Numbered from the stretch's first letter, positions 28,174-36,983 are shown. The stretch is DNA of 64,000 nt from Anaerolineae bacterium (GCA_022842885.1 JALHOR010000005.1:33739-97738); one strand, 5' to 3'. Notes: a model not told the origin generated them from the letters alone. A program made the numbers and translations.

Positions 28174-28713
28174 ATGCGAAAAGCTCTCTACATTCTGGGC
28201 ATTCTAAGCGATAGTGATGTGCAATGGCTGTTGGAAGTCGGTGAAAAACGCCAGCTTGCCCCCAATGATATTTTGATACGCGAAGGACGTACCGCCGAAG
28301 GATTATTCATTCTGCTCAGTGGCACATTATCCGTCGTCAGCCTGTTCGGCAAAGAAATTACGCATTTAGAACGCGGCGAGATGGTCGGTGAAATGTCGTT
28401 TATTGAGGCACGCCCGCCGTCAGTGGCGGTTAAAACTGTCACCGCTGCCCAAGTGCTGATGATTCCACGATATCGGTTGCAAAAACGCTTAGAACAAAAC
28501 GAAGGCTTTGCCGCCCGCTTTTATCGGGCAATCGCTTTATTCCTCTCGGAGCGACTGCGCGGCACCACTGCCAGTTTGGGCTATGGCGATACCCGCGCTA
28601 CAGATAATCCCTCCCCTGACCCAGATGAATTGGATGATAATGTGCTAGACGGATTATATTTAGCAGGCACACGCTTTGAGATGATTTTAAATCGCTTGCA
28701 GGAAGGCAAATAA
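28174..28713 (+). CDS. cyclic nucleotide-binding domain protein without DNA-binding domain
   Basis: A 179-residue protein with a single Crp-type cyclic nucleotide-binding beta-barrel (about 10-115): NDILIREGRTAEGLFILLSG, then LERGEMVGEMSFIEARPPS, where the GEMSF plus Arg region corresponds to the phosphate-binding cassette. A C-terminal helix with ERLRGTTASLGYG follows, without a helix-turn-helix, so it is unlikely to bind DNA itself. It may sense a nucleotide or act as a regulatory subunit. It starts 17 nt after the phosphomutase stop and is probably in one operon with it and the small membrane protein. Confidence 0.88.
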   Translation: MRKALYILGILSDSDVQWLLEVGEKRQLAPNDILIREGRTAEGLFILLSGTLSVVSLFGKEITHLERGEMVGEMSFIEARPPSVAVKTVTAAQVLMIPRYRLQKRLEQNEGFAARFYRAIALFLSERLRGTTASLGYGDTRATDNPSPDPDELDDNVLDGLYLAGTRFEMILNRLQEGK

Positions 28714-28717
28714 CCCC

Positions 28718-28912
28718 ATGCTTCCTGTTATTCCGGCGCATGGGGCGTTAGGCAACCTCGACGAAGTGGTTTTCCTGCTCATTGGGCTGATATTTTTGGG
28801 TATGATGGGGGTGAGTTGGTTTCGCAGCCAGCGTCTCCCTGATGAAAATAATACAGAAAACAAACAAAATCATCCTGATGCATCCCAAGCAGACCATTTT
28901 GAATTAAAATAA
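28718..28912 (+). CDS. small single-pass membrane protein, 64 aa
   Basis: Residues 17-36 (VVFLLIGLIFLGMMGVSW) form one hydrophobic helix, followed by a basic boundary (FRSQR) and an acidic/Asn-rich tail. It begins 4 nt after the CNBD gene, which supports translation as part of that operon. The family is not recognised. The short N-terminus outside and the longer hydrophilic tail inside is the topology predicted by the positive-inside rule. Confidence 0.65.
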   Translation: MLPVIPAHGALGNLDEVVFLLIGLIFLGMMGVSWFRSQRLPDENNTENKQNHPDASQADHFELK

Positions 28913-28923
28913 CACCATCGTCC

Positions 28924-28959
28924 TGCCAGAATGTTTAAGAAAAAGTCGCAATTCTGGCA
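28924..28959. repeat. 9-bp inverted repeat upstream of the vWA gene
   Basis: TGCCAGAAT (28924-28932) and ATTCTGGCA (28951-28959), 18-nt loop, no T-run after either arm. It could be an operator or a transcript-end hairpin. Confidence 0.45.
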
Positions 28960-29029
28960 AGAAATGTTAATATCTAAATAGTAAATTAGCAGTTGCTTTA
29001 TTTAATGCCTTTTGCGAGGAAGCAGGCTT

Positions 29030-32000
29030 ATGAGAAAACGCTGGCTTTTTTTACTCGCGGTTTTGTTATTGTTCCCGGTGTGGCGGGCGCTGACGCAAGA
29101 TACCCCTACATTAGATATTACTGGCGTCAATGCTACTCAGATGCCAGAAATCACCATTACCACCACTGTAACTGACAATACAGGGCGTTTTGTGCCGGGA
29201 CTCACAACCGCTGATTTTACATTGACCGGTTCATTAGCAGAGCGAGCGCGTATCGTCCGCGTCGAAAATATCACGTCGGATAACTTAGCTTTCGCTAGTG
29301 TGCTAGTGATTGATACGAGCAGCAGTATGGCAGGAGAACCGTTTGCGAAAGCACTCGAAGCCGCCCGGTTGTTCGTTAATTCAGTTGGGGCGAATGACCC
29401 CATTGCCATTATCACATTTAACACCGATGTACATGTGGTTTTGCCGTTTACGACTGATAAATCGGTGTTGTTAAGCACGATTGACCAACTGCGTTTTGGG
29501 GGCAAAACCGCCCTCTACGAAGCAACCGTCACCGGGATTGAAACAGCAGCCAGTTCCGATTTGCCGCGCCGTGCTGTTGTCTTGTTGAGCGATGGTGCTG
29601 AATTTGGCGGTACGAGCAATGCTGCCCGCGAAGATGCCTTAGAACGCGCAACCGCATTAGGTGTCTCGGTCTATACGATTGGGCTTGGCTTTGGCAATGA
29701 CCGGACATATTTGGACCAACTGTCCACAGGGACGAATGCCCGTTTTTACGAATCGCCGATGGCAGACCAATTAACGACCATTTATGGCGAACTGGCAGCA
29801 TTATTCCGCAGTCAATATGTCGTTACTTTAGCGTTTGATGTGTACGATGTGCGCGGCGATGCTGGCGCAGAATATGATTTAACTTTGCAGGCAAATACAC
29901 CGCAGGGTGCCACCAATGCTGATAGTGCCAATGTACGCATTCCTGCACCAGTACCCGTCATTAAACTGCCGGATGGTCTATTGGATGCACCGCTATCGGA
30001 ACCAGTGACAGTCGTGCCGGATATTCTGGCAGATGATGGGATTGCTTCGACCACATTTACCATTGGTGATACCACTACAACTGGCGACAATTTGACGATT
30101 GTTCCAGCAACGCTGCAACCCGGTGACTACACGCTGACGATTACTAGCACGGATAACAGCGGCGATTCCACTACGTTGGATGCTGATTTTACGATTGCGG
30201 CGCTGCCCTCCGATGTGATTATCAACTGGACACCGGGCGATACACCCGTGACAGAACCACAAACCGTCACCATTACAACTTCTGGGCAAACAACCACTAG
30301 CAGCGCCACGTATACAGTGGGCAGCACAACCGAAACCAGCACAGATGCCACCACTGGTTTTGCTTTTACCTTTGACCCCTTCACGCTGCCGCCGGGTGAT
30401 GCCACATTGACCGTAGATGTTTTAAATGCCGGGGGTGTGACCACAACAGTTGAACAAGCATTTGTTGTGGGGGCAGTTGCGCCCCAAATTACCAGCATCA
30501 CGGGCATCAGCGATGGGCAAGTGATTGATGTTCCGGTTACAGTTGGCGTAGAAGCCACGACCCAACCGGGAGCATTGGTGAACAGCACCGCTGTTTCGGT
30601 TAATGGTACACCCTTAAGTGGGCTGGAAATTGACCCGGCAGCTATTTCACCCGGTGGTGCAACGGTAACAATTGCTATCACCGATTCGGCGGGGCAAGTA
30701 ACCGAGCAGACGATTGATGTTGTAATTGCTGCGTTGCCACCTATCATCACGATTCAAAACTTAGATGGGGCTGAATTAAGCACTTCAACAGAAGTCGGGC
30801 TAAGTTTTGAGAGCCAAACGCCGCTTACAACCATCACCTATGTTTTTGATGAAGGCGCACCCACAGAAATTGCAGCAGGTGCTTCAACCTTTATCACTGT
30901 GCCTGTGAATGTGGATGGGTTGGGCGATGGCACCCATACAATGACCGTGACTGCCAATAATGAAGGCGGTCAATCCGGTACGGCACAAGCCACATTCAGC
31001 GTGAAATTGCCAACACCGACACCCACCAATACCTTTACGCCGTCGCCTACCGCGACCAACACACCTTCACCGACCTTTACGCCATCCCCAACCGTAGATC
31101 GCACGGGGACTGCTGAAGCGGCGGCTTTGATTGTTCAATCTACAGCCCGCGCCGAAGCAACCGACAATGCCAATGCAACAGCGAATGCCGAAGCAACAGG
31201 TGCGGCGCAAGCCACAGCCGATGCCCAAACAACCAGCAATGCTCAAGCAACGACTGATTCAGAAGCGACAACCGCGGCTGAAGCTACGAATAATGCTCAA
31301 GCCACTGCCGATACCTTGGCAACCACCCAAGCACAGGCAACGAGTGATATTCAAGCCACTGGCACAGCCCTTGCAGAAGAAACTGCGGTATTCATTTTGA
31401 CCGAAACACTGGCAGTAGATGCGGCTTTAGATGCCGAAGCCACTGCCCGCGCTCAGGAGACCACCAGCGCCCGGTCTACCGCTATCGCCGAAGCCAATTT
31501 GAATGCCCAAGCCACCGCCACTGCGGATGCCCAAGCAACACTAGGCGCTGTTGAAACCGCTACTGCTATCGGTGACAACGCAACAGCAACAGCGGATACC
31601 ATCCTAACCCTCACAGCCGCCGACTTCCAAGATTCTGCGGCATTGGATAGAACGGCAACCGCATTTGTAGCTGAAGTAACCCAAACTGCCGGCGCTCAAT
31701 TGACGCTCACAGCGGCTGCCCTTGATAGAACGGCAACTGCATTTGTGGCAGCCATTACCCAAACCGCACGCGCAGATGCGACAACCGCCAGTGAAGGCAC
31801 ATCAGTCGCTTTGGCAAATATTACTGCGACAGCGATTATTGAAGCCAATGTTGGGGCAGACCAAACCGCTACCGCCCAAGCCGAAGCATCTCAAACGACA
31901 CAAGCAGGCGGCAGTGCCACTGCCAATGCCGAATCCACAGAGATTGCTATTGGCACACAAAATGCTGAGGAAACGCTGGATGCACAAGCGACACTCGATA

Positions 32001-32254
32001 CTCAAGCAACATCTACGAACACGCTTGCGCCCACCGATACCGATGCTGCGGCACCTACTGACGAGGTGACTGCCACCGAAGAAGCCACTTCACAGCCCAC
32101 CTTTACACCGGTAGCTATTGTAGAACTGCCGGATAGTGGTACACCCCCTGCCCAAACCAATCAGACAGTGGTAGTGGCAGTGTTATGTGGTTCACTGGCG
32201 TTGTTGTTCATTTTGGTCTTCTTGTTCTGGTACGCAGGACGCCGCCGCCGTTAA
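29030..32254 (+). CDS. vWA surface protein with Ala-Thr low-complexity stalk and C-terminal anchor
   Basis: A 1074-residue exported protein. A signal peptide (1-23) is followed by a short beta domain and a von Willebrand factor A domain (about 88-270) with intact MIDAS residues in DTSSSMAGE, FGGKTALYEA (the conserved Thr) and LLSDGAEFGG. Several Ig-like repeats (about 300-650) follow. Next come a Thr-Pro linker and about 330 residues of ATA/AQAT-type repeats (nt 31090-32040), probably an extended stalk. The end is LPDSG, a hydrophobic helix of about 23 residues and Arg-Arg-Arg-Arg, the layout of a sortase sorting signal with Ser in place of Thr. The ATG at 29030 is chosen over an upstream TTG because it is preceded by GAGGA and starts the signal peptide. 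Confidence 0.88.
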   Translation: MRKRWLFLLAVLLLFPVWRALTQDTPTLDITGVNATQMPEITITTTVTDNTGRFVPGLTTADFTLTGSLAERARIVRVENITSDNLAFASVLVIDTSSSMAGEPFAKALEAARLFVNSVGANDPIAIITFNTDVHVVLPFTTDKSVLLSTIDQLRFGGKTALYEATVTGIETAASSDLPRRAVVLLSDGAEFGGTSNAAREDALERATALGVSVYTIGLGFGNDRTYLDQLSTGTNARFYESPMADQLTTIYGELAALFRSQYVVTLAFDVYDVRGDAGAEYDLTLQANTPQGATNADSANVRIPAPVPVIKLPDGLLDAPLSEPVTVVPDILADDGIASTTFTIGDTTTTGDNLTIVPATLQPGDYTLTITSTDNSGDSTTLDADFTIAALPSDVIINWTPGDTPVTEPQTVTITTSGQTTTSSATYTVGSTTETSTDATTGFAFTFDPFTLPPGDATLTVDVLNAGGVTTTVEQAFVVGAVAPQITSITGISDGQVIDVPVTVGVEATTQPGALVNSTAVSVNGTPLSGLEIDPAAISPGGATVTIAITDSAGQVTEQTIDVVIAALPPIITIQNLDGAELSTSTEVGLSFESQTPLTTITYVFDEGAPTEIAAGASTFITVPVNVDGLGDGTHTMTVTANNEGGQSGTAQATFSVKLPTPTPTNTFTPSPTATNTPSPTFTPSPTVDRTGTAEAAALIVQSTARAEATDNANATANAEATGAAQATADAQTTSNAQATTDSEATTAAEATNNAQATADTLATTQAQATSDIQATGTALAEETAVFILTETLAVDAALDAEATARAQETTSARSTAIAEANLNAQATATADAQATLGAVETATAIGDNATATADTILTLTAADFQDSAALDRTATAFVAEVTQTAGAQLTLTAAALDRTATAFVAAITQTARADATTASEGTSVALANITATAIIEANVGADQTATAQAEASQTTQAGGSATANAESTEIAIGTQNAEETLDAQATLDTQATSTNTLAPTDTDAAAPTDEVTATEEATSQPTFTPVAIVELPDSGTPPAQTNQTVVVAVLCGSLALLFILVFLFWYAGRRRR
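31090..32040 (+). repeat. Ala-Thr codon repeat tract inside the vWA gene
   Basis: Degenerate GCN-ACN-GCN and CAA-GCN-ACN units encode an ATA/AQATA-like peptide repeat. Two longer near-identical copies of a segment encoding DRTATAFVAxxTQTA lie at about 31648-31692 and 31723-31770. Confidence 0.8.
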
Positions 32255-32280
32255 ACTCAGGCAAATAGCCGTATCATTTT

Positions 32281-32311
32281 CAGGGCGCTCATGAGCGCCC
32301 TGTTTGTTTTT
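32281..32311 (+). terminator. intrinsic terminator after the vWA gene
   Basis: Perfect palindrome of 22 bases, arms CAGGGCGCTC and GAGCGCCCTG with a 2-nt centre (32281-32302), then TTTGTTTTT. Confidence 0.92.
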
Positions 32312-32379
32312 AGACTTAAGCCCTTGCTATGAATACAGTATAATTTACGCCAGAAATTCGTTTACTGGGGAGTCAAGTC

Positions 32380-32850
32380 ATGCGTGTTATCACTCTACCC
32401 GATATTGATGATTTAATCCTCCAAGCCAAAAAATCGGAGCGCAAACGGACGATTTTGCGCTTGCACCAACACGAGGAACCCGTACAGCGCATGATTAACG
32501 CCATTACCCCCGGCAGTTATGTGACGCCACACAAACATGAAAATCCAGATAAAGTCGAATTATTTAGCATCCTCAAAGGACGGGTGGCAGTATTGCACTT
32601 CAACGAGAGAGGCGGTATAGAAGCTATGCATTTATTGGATGATAAAGGTTTAAAGCGAGTGGTTGAAATTCCGCCGCGTATCTATCATACGATTATTGCG
32701 CTCGAACCTTCGGCATTGTTTGAAATTATTCAGGGACCTTATGAGGCTCGCACCCACAAGCAATTCGCCCCTTGGGCACCCCTAGAAGATACACCTCGCG
32801 CTCGTGATTATTTGATGTACCTAGAAGCCATTGTGCATAATTGGAAATAG
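32380..32850 (+). CDS. WbuC-family cupin protein
   Basis: A 156-residue single cupin of the WbuC type. It shows RMINAITPGSYVTPHKHENPD near residue 47, ELFSILKGRVAVLHF near 70 and a IPPRIYHTIIALEP strand near 110, so the His-x-His and distal His metal ligands are present. WbuC proteins are found in O-antigen clusters but their activity is not settled. No polysaccharide genes are adjacent. A TATAAT at 32339-32344 may be its -10 element, 36 nt before the ATG. Confidence 0.82.
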   Translation: MRVITLPDIDDLILQAKKSERKRTILRLHQHEEPVQRMINAITPGSYVTPHKHENPDKVELFSILKGRVAVLHFNERGGIEAMHLLDDKGLKRVVEIPPRIYHTIIALEPSALFEIIQGPYEARTHKQFAPWAPLEDTPRARDYLMYLEAIVHNWK

Positions 32851-32863
32851 TCCAGAATCAAAA

Positions 32864-32882
32864 CCCGGTCATGAAGACCGGG
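32864..32882. terminator. bidirectional terminator hairpin
   Basis: CCCGGTC-ATGAA-GACCGGG between the convergent cupin and 50-aa genes. On the minus strand it is followed by TTTTGATT, on the plus strand by CGAAATTTT. Confidence 0.75.
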
Positions 32883-32902
32883 CGAAATTTTAAGTAGGGA
32901 AT

Positions 32903-33055
32903 TTAGTTGTTGTTGATGCGGACAACGCGGCGGCGCTGTGCAGGTTCGGCATCCTTGAGGCTCGTCAGGCGGCTTTCTTCTGCCTGTTTGATGAGTTCCT
33001 GCTCGCGTAACCGATACGTCATCAGCATCGCATAATCGTTGTTGTAGCTGACCAT
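32903..33055 (-). CDS. hypothetical small protein, 50 aa
   Basis: A very short hydrophilic protein, MVSYNNDYAMLMTYR then LREQELIKQAEESRL and a basic tail RRRVVRINNN, predicted mostly helical. The ATG at 33055 is preceded by AGGAG at 8 nt, and a minus-strand TATAAT stands at 33098-33103; a longer frame starting at 33106 would begin inside that -10, so the short form is preferred. The terminator hairpin downstream also supports a real transcript. The basic end suggests nucleic-acid or membrane contact, but function is unknown. Confidence 0.65.
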   Translation of the reverse strand: MVSYNNDYAMLMTYRLREQELIKQAEESRLTSLKDAEPAQRRRVVRINNN

Positions 33056-33097
33056 ATTGAGGTCTCCTTGTATTCCGCTATTTGTGATACTCTTCAC

Positions 33098-33103
33098 ATT
33101 ATA
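33098..33103 (-). promoter_or_regulatory. -10 element of the 50-aa gene
   Basis: TATAAT on the minus strand, about 43 nt before the chosen ATG; no clear -35. Confidence 0.5.
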
Positions 33104-33319
33104 CAAGTAATTTAGGCAATTTGTACAGTGATTCTCTTAATTCTTCTGGTTGTTTTACACAATATTTATCAAGTTCTCAGCTACGCTCTTGATATTGCAG
33201 TTCACGAAATTTGTTATTAAATCCATTTTTATTCAATATTGAGCCAATACTGAGCCGAGTTCTTAAAACAGTTTAGGCGCAGCATCCATATCATCTGCGC
33301 CCAAAGATAGTGATGCTAT

Positions 33320-34192
33320 TTAAACATAGGCAGTTTGGGTGACGCCGGTGAGTTGTTCGCTGACTTGCCAGAGTTTTTGCCACACGGCGCGGTCATACGA
33401 GGCAGGCGTAGTTTTCTTGGCTTGTTTCTTAGCGAAATATTTACCGGAAACGCCTTTCACTTCGGGCGACATCGCCAGATAAATGCTGGTTTCTGCGCCT
33501 TTTTCTGGCGTGAGCGCGAAGACCTGCATCACACCAATCAAAGTTTTCATGATACCGGGGATATTTTGCCCAAAGCCAGTGCGTACAAAGCCCGGATGCA
33601 GCACATTGGCGGTGACTTTGCTGCCTTGCAAACGTTCAGCTAATTCGTAGGTGAACACTACATTCATTAGTTTGGTATCCCCATATGCGCCAAATCCAGA
33701 GGCATTCGGATTTTTCTCGCGCTGCAAATCATCAAAATTGATTTTGCCTGCCTGATGTGCATCCGACGATACATTGATGATACGTGCTTCACCATCTTTT
33801 GCCGCTGTCGCTTTGAGCGTGTCCAACAGCAGATGCGTCAGCAGAAAATAACTCAGATGATTCAGCGCAAAGGTCATCTCGTAACCATCTACGGATACCT
33901 GTCGCTGCTGAAAAATTGCCCCGGCGTTATTGACCAAGATGTGCAACTGCTGATGTTTCGCCTTAAATTCATCGGCAGTACGGCGAATTTCCGCCAAAGA
34001 CGATAAATCAGCGGCAATATAACTGACGTTTTGATTGCCCGTTTGCGATTGAATATCATGAACGGTTTTTTGGCATTTTTCCGCGCTGCGGCTGATAATG
34101 ACCACTTTTGCGCCAGCGCGGGCTAATTCGCGGGCGGTCATTTCGCCAATCCCATTTGTTGCACCCGTGACAATGACTGTTTTACCCTGCAT
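33320..34192 (-). CDS. short-chain dehydrogenase/reductase (retinol dehydrogenase-like)
   Basis: A 290-residue NAD(P)-dependent SDR. TGATNGIG near residue 10 binds the cofactor, SRSAEKC after strand 2 favours NADP, NNAG near 88 stabilises the sheet, the catalytic Ser is in NVSSDAHQ near 141 and the YxxxK pair is AYGDTK near 170. PGFVRTGF follows. The extended loop after the Ser resembles WWOX/RDH-type SDRs. The physiological substrate is unknown. It is a single-gene unit whose upstream region contains a palindromic repeat element. Confidence 0.9.
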   Translation of the reverse strand: MQGKTVIVTGATNGIGEMTARELARAGAKVVIISRSAEKCQKTVHDIQSQTGNQNVSYIAADLSSLAEIRRTADEFKAKHQQLHILVNNAGAIFQQRQVSVDGYEMTFALNHLSYFLLTHLLLDTLKATAAKDGEARIINVSSDAHQAGKINFDDLQREKNPNASGFGAYGDTKLMNVVFTYELAERLQGSKVTANVLHPGFVRTGFGQNIPGIMKTLIGVMQVFALTPEKGAETSIYLAMSPEVKGVSGKYFAKKQAKKTTPASYDRAVWQKLWQVSEQLTGVTQTAYV

Positions 34193-34229
34193 TCGTCTAT
34201 CCTTATAAATTTAGGCTTTGCACATTTAA

Positions 34230-34314
34230 CTAGAACCTATTTCAAAATCACGTTTGTAGTGACCCGGTATGCCGTGTCACTACCCGGAAAATCGAACTTT
34301 GAAATAACTTCTAG
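34230..34314. repeat. 85-bp palindromic MITE/REP-like element
   Basis: Outer arms CTAGAACCTATTTCAAA (34230-34246) and TTTGAAATAACTTCTAG (34298-34314) match at 15 of 17 positions as inverted repeats. Inside is a second perfect 8-bp stem GTAGTGAC / GTCACTAC (34256-34263 and 34276-34283) around CCGGTATGCC. No target duplication is obvious. It sits between the SDR and MOSC genes. Confidence 0.7.
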
Positions 34315-34402
34315 CAATTGGAACCATTTGGTATCTTACCCATGCAACTTAAACAGCATGTTAGCAGAATATCAAAACTAGCCATTGGTGTAGCTGAGGG
34401 GT

Positions 34403-35050
34403 TTAATCTTCGCCTTGTGCTAGGTATTTGCGCCAACCGGGGGCAAGTGCTTCTATTTGTCCCAATGCATGGGCTTCCTCTGCTTGACGCTTACGATGAT
34501 CCATGACATCATGAGCGCGGCGAATCGTCCATTCTGGGTGTGGACGTTCAATCAGGGTGATAGTATCGCCTGCTTGCACTGTTCCGGTTTGTAAGGTGCG
34601 TAAATACCAACCTGTGCGGCGCGTTACATCTACTTTTTTCTGAATGCCTTCAATACCCAACCGGATAAAAATTTGATTGCAAGGTTGGCGCGGTTGAGAC
34701 ACTTGCAAACGAACCGTATCCCCAATTTGATAAATATCGCCGATGCACGCCGTATCTTCATCCAAACCGTTGACAGTAAAATTTTCTGCGAATGCCCCAT
34801 GTGCTAATGCTTGCCCTAATTCAGCTTGCCAGTGCGGATAATGGGCGGCGCTATACATCAAGACAACTCGGTGTTCACCCCCATGCACGCGCTTGTTGCG
34901 CTGGTCATCGCCTTCAATAGTGAGATTGCCCACAAAGACCGCCTCACTCAGAGGGGTTTTGACGTAGGCACTTGTCCATTCTGTGCCATCGGGTAATTGA
35001 TGCGTCTGCACTTTGCCCACTTGGACTGAAGCTAGCTTCATATCTGCCAT
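34403..35050 (-). CDS. MOSC domain protein (YiiM-like)
   Basis: A 215-residue MOSC-domain protein. The sulfur-carrier motif includes GDDQRNKRVHGGEHRVVLMY near residue 48, ENFTVNGLDEDTACIGDIYQIG near 95 and SQPRQPCNQIFIRLG near 122, whose Cys is the conserved MOSC cysteine. YiiM-type proteins reduce N-hydroxylated substrates or handle molybdenum cofactor sulfur. A longer frame from 35152 exists, but the ATG at 35050 is preceded by GGAGAAA at suitable spacing. It is divergent from the hydrolase at 35130. Confidence 0.85.
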   Translation of the reverse strand: MADMKLASVQVGKVQTHQLPDGTEWTSAYVKTPLSEAVFVGNLTIEGDDQRNKRVHGGEHRVVLMYSAAHYPHWQAELGQALAHGAFAENFTVNGLDEDTACIGDIYQIGDTVRLQVSQPRQPCNQIFIRLGIEGIQKKVDVTRRTGWYLRTLQTGTVQAGDTITLIERPHPEWTIRRAHDVMDHRKRQAEEAHALGQIEALAPGWRKYLAQGED

Positions 35051-35086
35051 AATATGTTTCTCCATGTTTTTCAGGGCGCGGTTTTT

Positions 35087-35092
35087 TATAAT
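35087..35092 (+). promoter_or_regulatory. -10 element of the alpha/beta hydrolase gene
   Basis: TATAAT 38 nt before the ATG at 35130. It rules out the longer upstream frame (from 35013) as the real start. Confidence 0.55.
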
Positions 35093-35129
35093 GGGTTCTT
35101 TTGTTGACGCACTGAAACGAGCGAATCTT

Positions 35130-35894
35130 ATGCCATTTGCCGAAACCACCACAGGGGCAACCTTACATTACGAAGATTTGAATGCGGTTGCTGGTGGTGT
35201 GCCAGTGATTGCGATTCATGGGCGGCTTGGCACTGCCCGCACAGAATTAGGCGCTGTTTTGGATTGGTTAGTGACACAGCAGTATCCTGTTATCGGCTTA
35301 ACCTTGCGCGGTTATGGCGAATCACAGCCCAAACCGCGTGATTTCCCGCCCAATTTTTATCATCGGGATGCCGCCGATGTGATTGCCTTCATGGATGCGC
35401 TCCACATCGAAAAAGCCCATTTGCTTGGTTATTCCGATGGTGGCGAAACCGTTTTGGTGGCAGCAGGCAAAGCCCCAGACCGGATTGCCTCGGTTGCGGC
35501 GTGGGGGGCAGTCGGCAGTTTTGGACCCGAACTACGCCCTATTTTCCAGCGTGCTTATCCCGGCACTTGGATTACCGAAGAAGAAAAATTGCTACATGGC
35601 ATCCCGAATGCTGATGCTTTTGCGGCAGCATGGGTGCGTTCCTGTGTGCAAATGCTGGACGCTGGCGGCGATGTTAGCCTGAGCATGGCACACCATATCA
35701 GCGCCCCGGTGCTAATCATGCTTGGCAAAGACGATACCTTAAATCCCATTCATTACGGGCAAAAATTTATTGACCGTACACCCAATGGCAAATTAGCAGT
35801 CTTTGAGTGTGGTCACGCTATCCACGATGAAAAAACAGATGAATTTTATAAGGTGGTAGGCGACCATTTGAAACATGCCTCTCAGCGCGGATAA
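35130..35894 (+). CDS. alpha/beta hydrolase
   Basis: A 254-residue alpha/beta-hydrolase. The oxyanion segment is VIAIHGRLG near residue 25, the lid precedes GYSDGGE near 101 with Ser as nucleophile, the acid is in LIMLGKDDTLNP near 206 and the catalytic His is in FECGHAIHDE near 233. Sequence pattern (GYGESQ, then HLLGYSDGG) is close to valacyclovir-hydrolase-like and proline-iminopeptidase-like members, but the substrate is not predictable. The last 13 nt overlap the convergent glycosidase gene. Confidence 0.85.
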   Translation: MPFAETTTGATLHYEDLNAVAGGVPVIAIHGRLGTARTELGAVLDWLVTQQYPVIGLTLRGYGESQPKPRDFPPNFYHRDAADVIAFMDALHIEKAHLLGYSDGGETVLVAAGKAPDRIASVAAWGAVGSFGPELRPIFQRAYPGTWITEEEKLLHGIPNADAFAAAWVRSCVQMLDAGGDVSLSMAHHISAPVLIMLGKDDTLNPIHYGQKFIDRTPNGKLAVFECGHAIHDEKTDEFYKVVGDHLKHASQRG

Positions 35895-36691
35895 ACGGCA
35901 ATCACGGCTGGCACGGCATCCAAAGCAGGCAGCATATAATCCATCGCCGCCAGCCACAGCATCGTGGAGCCACCACCATCCAGATTAAAGGCGTTCTGGA
36001 ATGCTATATCAGTCGTCGGCAAATAGGCACTTAAATCTGGGAGACTCAAGCCTAAAAATGGCGTTACCATCAGGATAATGCGCCCACTGGTATCTTGCCC
36101 GATGACGGTGCGGCGGCTGCGGCGAGTATCGCGGGGATTTTGATAGGCGGCAGCCCCATCCAAAACGAGCATCGGGAACGCTTGCGCTGCGTGGTCTAAT
36201 GCCTCTCCCTGATACGGTTCAGCGATATTGGAACGCACGCGGGGAATACCATTTTGTATTGCCAACATGCCACCCCTATCCAAATAGGGTTGTCCATAAA
36301 TATTCCCATCGCTGACCAATAAGCCCAAGATGGTATATTCGGGTGTAAAAAAATTGGCATTGATAATCACGGCGGCATCTGGCAAAACATCGCGCCAAGC
36401 ACTTAAAGTCCGTGGTTCACCGGGGCGATAATGAACGCGAAATGTATAGGTATTGGGGTCAATTCGTACTGCCAATAATTGCGCCACCGCATCGTTATTT
36501 GGCACATATAATCGCTCCTCTAAGCCGGGGGCAATCCCCCGCCACGAGTCCAGTAGCGAATTTTCGGAGACAGGTGTTATGGTAGGTGGCGGTGTAGGGC
36601 TTGGCGGTGGTGTTGCCGTTGGCATTGCAGCCAGCGATAAATTACAAGCACATAACAACACTAAACTCATACCCTGAAAAAGCATTTTCAA
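35882..36691 (-). CDS. phosphodiester glycosidase-family (NAGPA-like) lipoprotein
   Basis: A 269-residue exported protein. A short signal peptide ends in a lipobox-like LLCAC (Cys16), followed by a Pro/Thr linker. The NAGPA domain (about 55-269) shows INANFFTPEYTILGLLVSDG near 110, RRSRRTVIGQD near 190, and the family signature FNLDGGGSTMLW near 236. In eukaryotes this fold uncovers mannose 6-phosphate; bacterial members act on extracellular phosphodiester-linked glycans. The lipobox is imperfect, so a plain signal peptide is possible. A possible promoter (TTGACG, 16 nt, TAGGAT) lies at 36722-36749 on the same strand. Confidence 0.85.
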   Translation of the reverse strand: MKMLFQGMSLVLLCACNLSLAAMPTATPPPSPTPPPTITPVSENSLLDSWRGIAPGLEERLYVPNNDAVAQLLAVRIDPNTYTFRVHYRPGEPRTLSAWRDVLPDAAVIINANFFTPEYTILGLLVSDGNIYGQPYLDRGGMLAIQNGIPRVRSNIAEPYQGEALDHAAQAFPMLVLDGAAAYQNPRDTRRSRRTVIGQDTSGRIILMVTPFLGLSLPDLSAYLPTTDIAFQNAFNLDGGGSTMLWLAAMDYMLPALDAVPAVIAVYPR

Positions 36692-36844
36692 TACTTGGCT
36701 CCAATCGCATCATACACGGCAATCCTAACAGGGTTGCTTTTTGCGTCAAGCCATTGGCAAAAATCGGTGGGCAAACACAGGTTTTGTGCTAGTTGCATGG
36801 GTTTAGCCCGTCCCGCAAAGGCATCTTAAAGAGTATAATACACT

Positions 36845-36874
36845 TTGATTGTGCGAACTTCCAAACTGTATGAT
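36845..36874 (+). promoter_or_regulatory. promoter of the RRM-PHAX-like gene
   Basis: TTGATT (36845-36850), 18-nt spacer, TATGAT (36869-36874). The transcript would have a leader of about 100 nt; nothing structured was recognised in it. Confidence 0.5.
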
Positions 36875-36983
36875 AGCAATACCATTCTGCTGTCTGCCAC
36901 AACCAAAGAAAATGCCAACAATTTAAAGATTATGGGCAGCATAGATTCATAATCAGAGTTGAAATACTTTGCAAGGATTTAAA

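Noticed and set aside
30127-30750. 207-aa minus-strand ORF inside the vWA gene
   Set aside because: Antisense shadow of Thr/Val-rich Ig-like repeats; no signal, motif or start.
35013-35129. Upstream extension of the alpha/beta hydrolase at 35 kb
   Set aside because: It would place the start upstream of the TATAAT at 35087 and overlap the divergent MOSC gene; not supported.
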